A stretch of 15,680 nucleotides of DNA from JAGQSZ01 sp049672765 (GTDB lineage Bacteria; Actinomycetota; Acidimicrobiia; Acidimicrobiales; Microtrichaceae): NCBI GenBank assembly GCA_049672765.1, contig JBATWQ010000272.1:1-15680 (forward strand), written 5' to 3'. The notes below the pieces were generated by a model, which saw only the letters and a program-made list of their open reading frames with translations, did not search any database and was not told the origin of the DNA. Positions 7,734 through 14,170 of this stretch are shown here, piece after piece; the stretch's first letter is position 1, and each line of letters opens with the position of its first letter. The position numbers and the translations under genes are program-made.

Positions 7734-8117
7734 ATGCTCCGGGATTTTAGACCATGTAGCTCGACCTCAACTGCCTGGACCACGCCAGAGTCACGTGCGC
7801 ATAGGAGGGCTTGGTACGAGGCGCTTCAACGTGCTCTTCCTCCCACGCTGGTTGCGATTGTGCTCCTAGGCGCCAATCGTCAGACCGCTGCCACCGTTTC
7901 CGGAGGCTTCGCGTTACTGCTCTTGGGAGCCGGACTAATGTTTCCGGGAGTAGGACGCTCGATAGATCGACTGGCCGGTCGAATAGGTGCTGGATCGGCT
8001 GGAGTCATCGCCTGTTCGCTTTCTTGGATTGGCTGGGCATTGATGATTCTTCCCGTCTGGCTCTGGTCGAAACTCAACCGTGTCCCGCAATTGCAATCGA
8101 CCTGGATCCGAGAGTAG
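7734..8117 (+). CDS. SxtJ-like membrane module, N-terminal half of split SGNH paralog 3
   Basis: A 127-aa protein that ends at an in-frame TAG. It matches the N-terminal module of paralogs 2 and 4: hydrophobic segments around residues 36-47 and 56-70, the FPGVGRSIDRLAGR turn, a helix with SLSWIGWALMILPVWLWSKL, and the end LQSTWIRE. Against paralog 2 the stop replaces one residue (N108) without a gap. The frame stays open for 37 more codons into the downstream SGNH ORF. Its length equals that of free-standing SxtJ-family membrane proteins (about 130 aa), so it could work alone; it could also be the front half of a gene killed by a nonsense mutation. It starts 11 bp after paralog 2's stop, with no clear ribosome-binding site. 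Translational coupling to paralog 2 is likely. Confidence 0.7.
   Translation: MLRDFRPCSSTSTAWTTPESRAHRRAWYEALQRALPPTLVAIVLLGANRQTAATVSGGFALLLLGAGLMFPGVGRSIDRLAGRIGAGSAGVIACSLSWIGWALMILPVWLWSKLNRVPQLQSTWIRE
8115..8117 (+). other. In-frame TAG that splits SGNH paralog 3
   Basis: Codon 128 of an otherwise open 530-codon frame (7734-9326) is TAG, in the context GAG-TAG-TCT. Codons 129-165 (8118-8228) contain no stop and run into the downstream ATG in the same frame, so this is a nonsense codon and not a frameshift. It falls just before the SAW that aligns with SNW in paralog 2 and SYW in paralog 4, at the boundary between the membrane module and the linker. Confidence 0.9.
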
Positions 8118-8220
8118 TCTGCGTGGACAGCGTCGTACGCCGGCAACGTCAGTGATTCCGGGAGCGCTGTCAGGACTGCTACAGGAAGTTGGGGACTTCA
8201 GTCCAGGCACCGCCGGCCTC

Positions 8221-8224
8221 GGAG
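8221..8224 (+). promoter_or_regulatory. Possible ribosome-binding site for independent start of the paralog 3 SGNH half
   Basis: GGAG lies 4 bases before ATG 8229. The spacing is short but usable. No other ATG, GTG or TTG lies in frame between the TAG and this codon. Confidence 0.4.
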
Positions 8225-8228
8225 CCGT

Positions 8229-9326
8229 ATGGCGGTTCCGGCCACAGTCATCTTGGTTGCCTTGGGAGCCTTCCTTCTAGGCAGGTGTACAAACGCATTA
8301 GATCGATCAAACGGATCCGAATACGGACTGGCTCGTGACCCGAATCTTCGACCCGGTGCCCCTCCAGCTCATGCCAGCGGCAAGCCATCGAGTACCTACA
8401 ACGGATTCAAGGTGGATGGCTATACGCACGGTGACGAGCCTTGGGCACCTCTACTTTTCGGCGAGCTGAACGAAGTTCCACAGCAACCGGACCTGATGCT
8501 GGGCGCAGAGCTAGGTGACTTCGTGGGCAAGTACGTGAACATCAAGAACGGCCGACGGGTCAGCTCTACTCCGGCCCATATAGATCTCACAGTCTGGTTT
8601 TTCGGAGGCTCGACGATGTTCGGCATCGGGCAGCGCGACGATCACACAATCCCATCGGAGTTCATGAGATTGGCCGCCAAGGACGGAGTGTCACTCAAAG
8701 TCGAGAACTTTGGCGTATCTGCGTACGTGAACTGGCAGGAGACAGAGAAGTTCGAACGAATCCTGACTGTTGGAGAAGCCCTTCCGGACCTCGTCGTCTT
8801 TTACGACGGTGTGAATGAGATTGCGCTTGCTGGGCAGCGACTTCAAATTGGCGACACCGATCGGGCTGCTCTCCGTCGAATGGGGCTGAGTGACCTAGAG
8901 CGAGCCCAGCTACGCCACAACGTTGGAAACGCAGCGGAGGCGCCCTACGAGGGCGTCGTCGATCTTGCGGCGCGGCAATACGGTCGCGGTGTCGAGATTG
9001 GACGGCGACTCGCGACCAGCTACGGCATGCCAGTGGTCCATTTCTGGCAACCTCATGTCGATTCGAAGAGGCCCCAGCCCTTCGATGACGAGCTACTGCG
9101 GCGGCTGCAGCTCACTCCGGAACGTGTGGCAACGTCGGGGAAACTCTACGACGAGGTTCGAGAGCGCTCCGGCGCCAACCCCGTCGATCTGAGCCACGTC
9201 TTCGACGATTTGAAAGAGCCGGTCCTCTTTGACTTCGCCCACACAAACGAGCTCGGCGCACGCGTAGTTGCGGAGGCCATGTTCAGGGAACTGCGCCCCC
9301 AACTCCACGACCTGGCCGACGGATGA
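8229..9326 (+). CDS. Membrane-anchored SGNH/GDSL hydrolase, C-terminal half of split paralog 3
   Basis: A 365-aa protein. It opens with an N-terminal membrane helix (residues 3-18, VPATVILVALGAFLLG) equivalent to the last helix of the full-length paralogs. The conserved juxtamembrane element (YTHGDEPWAPLLFGEL, 65-80) comes next, then the complete SGNH domain: block I WFFGGSTMFGIGQRD with S128, block II ENFGVSAYVNWQE, block III FYDGVNE with N196, block V LFDFAHTNELG with D335 and H338. In block II the last Gly (G297/G312 in paralogs 1/2) is Ala. The frame continues upstream without a stop to the TAG at 8115-8117. As a restart product it would be a complete signal-anchored enzyme, close in layout to stand-alone SGNH proteins beside carbamoyltransferases. 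Its stop overlaps the next start in ATGA at 9323-9326, so translation of paralog 4 is probably coupled. Confidence 0.88.
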   Translation: MAVPATVILVALGAFLLGRCTNALDRSNGSEYGLARDPNLRPGAPPAHASGKPSSTYNGFKVDGYTHGDEPWAPLLFGELNEVPQQPDLMLGAELGDFVGKYVNIKNGRRVSSTPAHIDLTVWFFGGSTMFGIGQRDDHTIPSEFMRLAAKDGVSLKVENFGVSAYVNWQETEKFERILTVGEALPDLVVFYDGVNEIALAGQRLQIGDTDRAALRRMGLSDLERAQLRHNVGNAAEAPYEGVVDLAARQYGRGVEIGRRLATSYGMPVVHFWQPHVDSKRPQPFDDELLRRLQLTPERVATSGKLYDEVRERSGANPVDLSHVFDDLKEPVLFDFAHTNELGARVVAEAMFRELRPQLHDLADG

Positions 9327-10933
9327 AGGTTCTCGAGCGGCCCAAGGGTGCCGACGTGACTGCTACGCCACGGCAGCTGCACGTCCGCGACCTGGTGAAG
9401 AGGTCCCTCCCGCCTTCGCTCCTCGCCTTCACTCTCCTGCTGTTCGGCCGTCCGGTGGGAGCGTTTGTTGCGGCCGCGGCTGCACTGCTACTCGTCGCCC
9501 TGAGCATCGTGATGCCCGCGATTGCGCTCGCCTTTGATCGGGCACTGTCCACCTCTGGCCAAGTAGCGGCCAACCTTGTCTCGGTGACCCTTACAACGAT
9601 GATCTGGACCGTTGCGGTGCTTCCGGCCTGGCTCTGGAACAGGTTGACGGGAAATTGCTTCGTGACGTCCAAGGTCAAGGGACTGAAGAGCTACTGGGAC
9701 CAGACGTCAATCGTGCATGGACGTTCCTCGTCGGGGGCAATCATCGGGTCGTCCAAAATGGTCGGGGTCGAAAGCACCCGACAGCGAGGGCTGCGACGAG
9801 CCTTGGCCAACACGCTCCTATGCGCCGCCGCAATCGCCGCTCTTGCGACAATGATTCCTCGAACTCGTCCAGCTCCGGAGCGGGCGGGGCGCCAAGCACC
9901 CGGCCCGTACGTTCTGCAGGTTCATCCCCAATTTCTGCCAGGCGCCCCACCAGATGTCGCCAGTGGACGCATTGCCACAGAGTACGCCGGCGTTAAGGTC
10001 GACCGTTACACCCATGAGCACGAGCCATGGGCGCCCCGATACTTTGGTGAACTAAACGAGGTCCCCTACAGGCCAGATCTGATTCTGGGCTCCACCTTGA
10101 AGGATTTTATCGGGACCTATTTGAACATTTCTGACGGGAAGAGAGTGAGCTATTCACCTAGGAACCCGAAGATCACGGTTTGGTTTTTCGGAGGCTCGAC
10201 AATGTTTGGAGTGGGCCAACGAGACGACCATACGATCCCCTCCGAAGTGGCGAAGTTGGCCGCTAAGGATGGAATCAAAATCAAGCCAGAGCATTTCGGC
10301 GTCTCCGCATATGTGAACTGGCAGGAAACCGAGAAGTTCGAGCAGATGCTGACCCTCGGTGATGACAGACCTGACCTGGCAGTTTTTTACGACGGGCTCA
10401 ACGACAACGCGTTGGCATCAGAACGCAGCAATATTGGCGACACGTTCACCGGCGTCATTCGCCGAAAGTCAATGAGCACCTACGAACAGGATTTGAGCCA
10501 GCACATTGTCGGAAATGCCGATCCAGTACCTTCCAGCCCGGCACGACTAGCTGCCGAGATCGACTCGGCGGCATCGCAGTACCGGCGTGGTGTCCAGCTC
10601 GCGCGTGCTCTCGGCAGGGCTTATGCCGTCCCGGTGGTGCACTTTTGGCAGCCCGAACCCTTCAGCAAAGAGCCCAACGAGCATGATCGGGAGCTATGGA
10701 ACCGTATTGGCTTCGATCCGAAGCAAAGCCCAGTCCAGAGGCAGCGGTATGACGCCGTCCGAAAGAAATCAGGCGTCGAGCCGATCGATCTGAGTCGCAG
10801 CTTGGATCATCTTAAACAGCCCGTCTACTTCGATGCTGGCCACACAAATGAGTTCGGGGCCAGGACCGTAGCCAAAGCCATGTACGAGAACCTGCGACCT
10901 AAGCTTCTAGAACTCACTGAGCCAGGTGGTTGA
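9323..10933 (+). CDS. Membrane-anchored SGNH/GDSL hydrolase with N-terminal SxtJ-like module (paralog 4)
   Basis: A 536-aa protein, last of the tandem array, starting in an ATGA overlap with the upstream gene. The N-terminal module (29-126) has hydrophobic segments 30-42, 46-68 and 85-105, then AWLWNRLTG and KSYW, the expected SxtJ-like ending. A basic linker leads to a membrane helix (about 162-178). The juxtamembrane element is YTHEHEPWAPRYFGEL (229-244). SGNH blocks: WFFGGSTMFGVGQRD (S292), EHFGVSAYVNWQE (block II with Ala for the final Gly), FYDGLND (N360), YFDAGHTNEFG (D504, H507). It is closest to paralog 3. Protein motifs are conserved while the DNA differs at many synonymous sites, so the duplications are not recent. 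No strong hairpin terminator is visible in the 85 bp before the convergent GT-C gene. The substrate is unknown. Confidence 0.93.
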   Translation: MKVLERPKGADVTATPRQLHVRDLVKRSLPPSLLAFTLLLFGRPVGAFVAAAAALLLVALSIVMPAIALAFDRALSTSGQVAANLVSVTLTTMIWTVAVLPAWLWNRLTGNCFVTSKVKGLKSYWDQTSIVHGRSSSGAIIGSSKMVGVESTRQRGLRRALANTLLCAAAIAALATMIPRTRPAPERAGRQAPGPYVLQVHPQFLPGAPPDVASGRIATEYAGVKVDRYTHEHEPWAPRYFGELNEVPYRPDLILGSTLKDFIGTYLNISDGKRVSYSPRNPKITVWFFGGSTMFGVGQRDDHTIPSEVAKLAAKDGIKIKPEHFGVSAYVNWQETEKFEQMLTLGDDRPDLAVFYDGLNDNALASERSNIGDTFTGVIRRKSMSTYEQDLSQHIVGNADPVPSSPARLAAEIDSAASQYRRGVQLARALGRAYAVPVVHFWQPEPFSKEPNEHDRELWNRIGFDPKQSPVQRQRYDAVRKKSGVEPIDLSRSLDHLKQPVYFDAGHTNEFGARTVAKAMYENLRPKLLELTEPGG

Positions 10934-11018
10934 GCTTACATTTAAGTTGTCGGTCTGAATGATTGGGAAACCAGTCCACGGCTCGTTCTGCCAAGGGCCC
11001 ATGTCCCGGCGAGGACTG

Positions 11019-12791
11019 TCATCGATTCATCCGCCACCACAGTGTGTCCGAGCCGCCATCAGGCATCAGCATCGCAGGACCACTCTTGCGATAGCCGCAA
11101 TTTTTGAGATTCGATTCGATACTGGCGATATCGCCTTGTGGCAATCCAACGCTGAATGCCGATGCCGGATCCGAGACCACAACTCCGTCAATGAGCTTGC
11201 GATACTCACAATCATTAGGGCCGGCAAGTGGCTTCCAGTCAAGGACTTGGATGCCCAGAGACCTCCTGAGCACGAGCATTCTCACGACTGGACCGTTATA
11301 TAGCTGTCGATCAGAGGTCATCGCTATGACCGGAGGATCTTCGGCGTCAGACATTGCCGCAGCCTTATCCAACATCGTCTGCGCGTGTTTCTCCCAGAGT
11401 TCGTCCGACCTGTGCAGGCCGTTCTGACTCTCCACTACCAACGCCATCCAGCTGGCATTGGGCGACATCGAATATGGAAGGTACGAGACCAGTATGAGAG
11501 CAAGTGGGGCCGCGAGTAATCGCACCTTCCTATACCTGAACGTGGTCGCGACAAGCACCACTGCGATCGGTAGATTTATCAGGCTGTAGCCACGAAAGTC
11601 CTGGGAACTGGTGACCAGTACAGTGAAGCCAAGTACCGCCATTACTCCCAGAAACCACTCTGAAGATGCCAGAGCCGTACGTAGTCCGGCAAGGCTCCAG
11701 ACGTGGCGGTGGGTAGCAGCGGCGGTTAAGAGGCCGAGAAGTCCGAGTAGAGCGAGCGACCACAGAACTCCGTGAGGACCCAGGGCTCCCATGGCCGGGG
11801 CGGGCGCCCTGCCGCCCAAGACCTCGGAGGTCAACTGAAGCTCATCGATCCAGCGGTTGGCTCTCAGGGAGAATCCCCCGGTTGCCCGGTCGTAGCTGGG
11901 ATGACCATAACCAGCAACACGGAAGTACTCCGTTACGAACGAGAAGGCCTTCCACCACCATGTCGCAGCGACGACCGTGGCGATCGATACGAATTGCGCC
12001 ACATGAACCGGTCGTGCTCGCTGGCCACGCTTTAGCGCAAGATTTTGAATGATTAGGGCTACCGCCAACACCGGCAAGAACCCAATGAGCATGGCGCGGG
12101 TTACCAGTGCAATTCCCAGAGCGAGGCCTGCACCGATCCGGTGGGGCATAGATCTGAACTGGTCAGATCTCATGACGAGAAGGATCGTAAGCAGCCACAT
12201 TGCCGAACCCGGGACGATCTGTTCGAAGACCCTCGACCACCAAATCACCCCAGGCATCGCGGCGAGCACCAAGAGCGCGACAATCCCCGCGACTCGTCCG
12301 CCGAGGTCTCGGGCAATTCGATACGCCGACAACAGGAGAACCAATAGGAACCCGTTTACCGTCGCCACCACTGCGACTACCGAATCAAAAGCGAAGGCCA
12401 TTGGGGCCGCCAGGACGGATAGGAACGGCGGACTGACCGGATCCTGTGTCCAGCTAACCCAGAGACCGCGTAGACCGTAGGTCCGCAAATCAATGGACAG
12501 CTGATAGGCGCGGGGCAGAATTCTTGCTTCGTCAGCGGTGTAACCGAAACTGGAACGCTCACGAACCAGCCAGACGATGTTGAGCGCTATGAACAGAAGG
12601 GAAAGCAGGACTGCGAGCCAGTCCGTCCCATCCAAGCGCTGAAACGGAGTGAGAACTGACCTGCCCAAACACGATGGGTCTCGCCAGCTTCGTGCCACAT
12701 CGGCCGACGCACCTGTGGTGCTGCCGGCTTCACCGGACCTGGCGCGCGTCCCCTCCTGATCGTTCTCGAGACGAGATACGTCGCTATTCAC
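11019..12791 (-). CDS. GT-C (GT39/ArnT/RgtA-like) membrane glycosyltransferase with C-terminal extracytoplasmic domain
   Basis: A 590-aa protein: a polar N-terminus of about 55 residues, a first membrane helix (58-76), and the first outer loop with the acidic pair YTADEARIL (D87, E88), the catalytic or metal site typical of GT39/ArnT-like enzymes. QDPVSPPFLSVLAAP follows, then roughly ten hydrophobic helices. The last 130 or so residues look soluble and end in SDTLWWRMNR. GT-C enzymes transfer a sugar from a polyprenyl-phosphate donor to an acceptor on the outer face of the membrane; the GT2 in this window could supply the donor. The start is GTG at 12789-12791: a stop lies three codons upstream, no good ribosome-binding site is seen, and an internal GTG or TTG in the first 55 codons is possible. 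It is a paralog of the GT-C gene at the right edge. Sugar and acceptor are unknown. Confidence 0.88.
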   Translation of the reverse strand: MNSDVSRLENDQEGTRARSGEAGSTTGASADVARSWRDPSCLGRSVLTPFQRLDGTDWLAVLLSLLFIALNIVWLVRERSSFGYTADEARILPRAYQLSIDLRTYGLRGLWVSWTQDPVSPPFLSVLAAPMAFAFDSVVAVVATVNGFLLVLLLSAYRIARDLGGRVAGIVALLVLAAMPGVIWWSRVFEQIVPGSAMWLLTILLVMRSDQFRSMPHRIGAGLALGIALVTRAMLIGFLPVLAVALIIQNLALKRGQRARPVHVAQFVSIATVVAATWWWKAFSFVTEYFRVAGYGHPSYDRATGGFSLRANRWIDELQLTSEVLGGRAPAPAMGALGPHGVLWSLALLGLLGLLTAAATHRHVWSLAGLRTALASSEWFLGVMAVLGFTVLVTSSQDFRGYSLINLPIAVVLVATTFRYRKVRLLAAPLALILVSYLPYSMSPNASWMALVVESQNGLHRSDELWEKHAQTMLDKAAAMSDAEDPPVIAMTSDRQLYNGPVVRMLVLRRSLGIQVLDWKPLAGPNDCEYRKLIDGVVVSDPASAFSVGLPQGDIASIESNLKNCGYRKSGPAMLMPDGGSDTLWWRMNR

Positions 12792-12969
12792 GATGGTTCA
12801 CTGCGGCCTGGTCTGAATCTCACAAGGTAGGGAAACCTAGTTGCACCTCCATGGTTTGTTACCACGAAGGCGAATCACAAGAGACACCGGTATCATCGTC
12901 TCTGCGCGGTCTGGGTGGCCGGGCATCGACTCCGGAGTACCTACTACGCGCAACGCGCCGAGGACCGAT
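12792..12969. promoter_or_regulatory. Divergent intergenic region between a GT-C gene and the radical SAM gene
   Basis: At 178 bp this is the longest gap in the window, between two genes read away from each other. A TATCAT at 12891-12896 resembles a -10 box for the radical SAM gene, but no -35 box lies at the right distance. No operator or structured RNA is evident. The frame upstream of 12970 is open to 12841, but its residues look like translated spacer. Confidence 0.35.
12960..12964 (+). promoter_or_regulatory. Ribosome-binding site that fixes the radical SAM start
   Basis: GAGGA lies 5 bases before ATG 12970. It supports this start over the in-frame upstream candidate at 12841, which has no such site. 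Confidence 0.7.
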
Positions 12970-14148
12970 ATGGACAATGACCGGCCAAACGAAGCTGGCC
13001 TCGCGAAGTACGAATCTCTTCGGAAGTCCGCGGATCGAAAGCACCTCTGTAATGCGCCCGTGACCAACCTGTACTTCCGCACCGACGGCCTGGCCGAACC
13101 GTGCTGGCTGCAGATTGGCGACGGGGTGTCCAACAAGTGGTCGCCCACCAACTCGGTCATGGACATCTGGAACGGCCGCTTTCTGTCGGAACTACGAAGC
13201 GACCTTGCCGAGGGCAAGATGAAGGGCATGTGCTGGCAGTGTAAGGACTGCGTAAACCAAGGCACTCGCCCACTGGCCCTGGCCTATGAGGATGTCGAGC
13301 CGAATGAGGATTACCGCTACCCGGCCATGCTCGAGTTGGAGCTTTCAAACAACTGCAACCTCGAGTGCGTCATGTGCCAAGGGTCCCTCAGTCACCTGAT
13401 TCGCAAGAACCGTGAGCATCTACCACCACTCCCCATGGCCTACGACGAAACCTTCGTCGAACAACTGCGCGAGCTCATTCCGCATCTCAAGGAGCTCCGC
13501 TTCAACGGCGGCGAACCCTTCACCCAACAGATGGTTTTTGACGTCTGTGAACAGGCCTATGAGCTCAATCCAGAATTACGCATAACCATCGCCACGAACG
13601 GCACGGTTCTGAATGAGCGGGTCAAGTCGCACCTTGAGCGAGGGAACTTCCATATCAACATCTCGATCGACTCGCTCAGGAAGGACCGCTATGAGGCGAT
13701 CCGCATACGAGCCGATCACGATGTCCTCATGTCCAACTTCGAGTACTTCCGGGACTATTGCAACCGCAATGGACGGATCATCTCCGTCATGGTCAACCCC
13801 ATGCGTTCCAATTGGGACGAAATGGGAGAGATCATGGAGTGGGCGACAAATCTGGATGTCCACTGCTGGTTCAACGTCGTGCGCTATCCGCTCCACTCGG
13901 CCATCTGGAATTTGCCGGCCAGTGAGCTGGAGCACATCATCGATGTGCTCGGTCAGCACAGTTTTGAGAGGGACCCCGCCGTCACCCGCGACTTCATCTT
14001 CGCCAACAACATGACGGCGTGGAACCACCTGCTGCACGACCAGCTACCTGCCTGGCTGTCCGAGCAACGCGAGCGCGAGCAACGTGGTGAGACAGGACAG
14101 ATGGATCAGACAATCCCGCTCAGCCTGGGCGTGAAGCCTGCGCGATAG
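12970..14148 (+). CDS. Radical SAM protein with N-terminal SPASM-like domain
   Basis: A 392-aa protein. Residues 25-95 are a SPASM/twitch-like Fe-S region: LCNAPVTNLYFRTDGLAEPCW (C27, C45), then MDIWNGRFLSELRSDL, then MCWQCKDC (C88, C91, C94). The radical SAM core follows, with the CX3CX2C motif NNCNLECVMCQ (C129, C133, C136) that binds the SAM cluster, GGEPF (180-184), an ATNGT strand and an ISIDS strand. The protein would cleave SAM to a 5'-deoxyadenosyl radical and likely modifies a sugar, lipid or peptide; the substrate is unknown. SPASM domains are usually C-terminal to the core; here the order is reversed, as in some twitch-type proteins of polysaccharide loci. The last 70 residues are polar and variable. 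It is convergent with one GT-C gene (22 bp) and divergent from the other. There is no precursor peptide gene beside it, so a RiPP role is not supported. Confidence 0.92.
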   Translation: MDNDRPNEAGLAKYESLRKSADRKHLCNAPVTNLYFRTDGLAEPCWLQIGDGVSNKWSPTNSVMDIWNGRFLSELRSDLAEGKMKGMCWQCKDCVNQGTRPLALAYEDVEPNEDYRYPAMLELELSNNCNLECVMCQGSLSHLIRKNREHLPPLPMAYDETFVEQLRELIPHLKELRFNGGEPFTQQMVFDVCEQAYELNPELRITIATNGTVLNERVKSHLERGNFHINISIDSLRKDRYEAIRIRADHDVLMSNFEYFRDYCNRNGRIISVMVNPMRSNWDEMGEIMEWATNLDVHCWFNVVRYPLHSAIWNLPASELEHIIDVLGQHSFERDPAVTRDFIFANNMTAWNHLLHDQLPAWLSEQREREQRGETGQMDQTIPLSLGVKPAR

Positions 14149-14170
14149 CTGAAGCTGGAAGCGCGCGGCG

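Noticed and set aside
8118..8228. Frameshift between the two halves of SGNH paralog 3
   Set aside because: Both halves are in the same frame and the 37 codons between them contain no stop, so only the TAG interrupts the gene.
2454..9326. Saxitoxin biosynthesis
   Set aside because: Only the carbamoyltransferase-associated sub-cluster is shared. The SxtA polyketide-like starter gene, the amidinotransferase and the oxygenases are absent, and the neighbours are glycan genes.
6172..10933. Recent direct DNA repeats or gene conversion among the tandem SGNH genes
   Set aside because: Even the best-conserved motifs differ at many third codon positions, so no long exact repeats are visible.
10936..10947. 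CTTA-CATT-TAAG inverted repeat after SGNH paralog 4 as a terminator
   Set aside because: The stem is only 4 bp, A/T-rich, and no T-run follows.
12891..12896. TATCAT as a -10 promoter box
   Set aside because: No -35-like hexamer lies 16-18 bases upstream; a match of this quality is expected by chance.
12841..12969. Earlier in-frame ATG for the radical SAM protein
   Set aside because: The 43 extra residues look like spacer and lack a ribosome-binding site, while GAGGA sits 5 bases before 12970.
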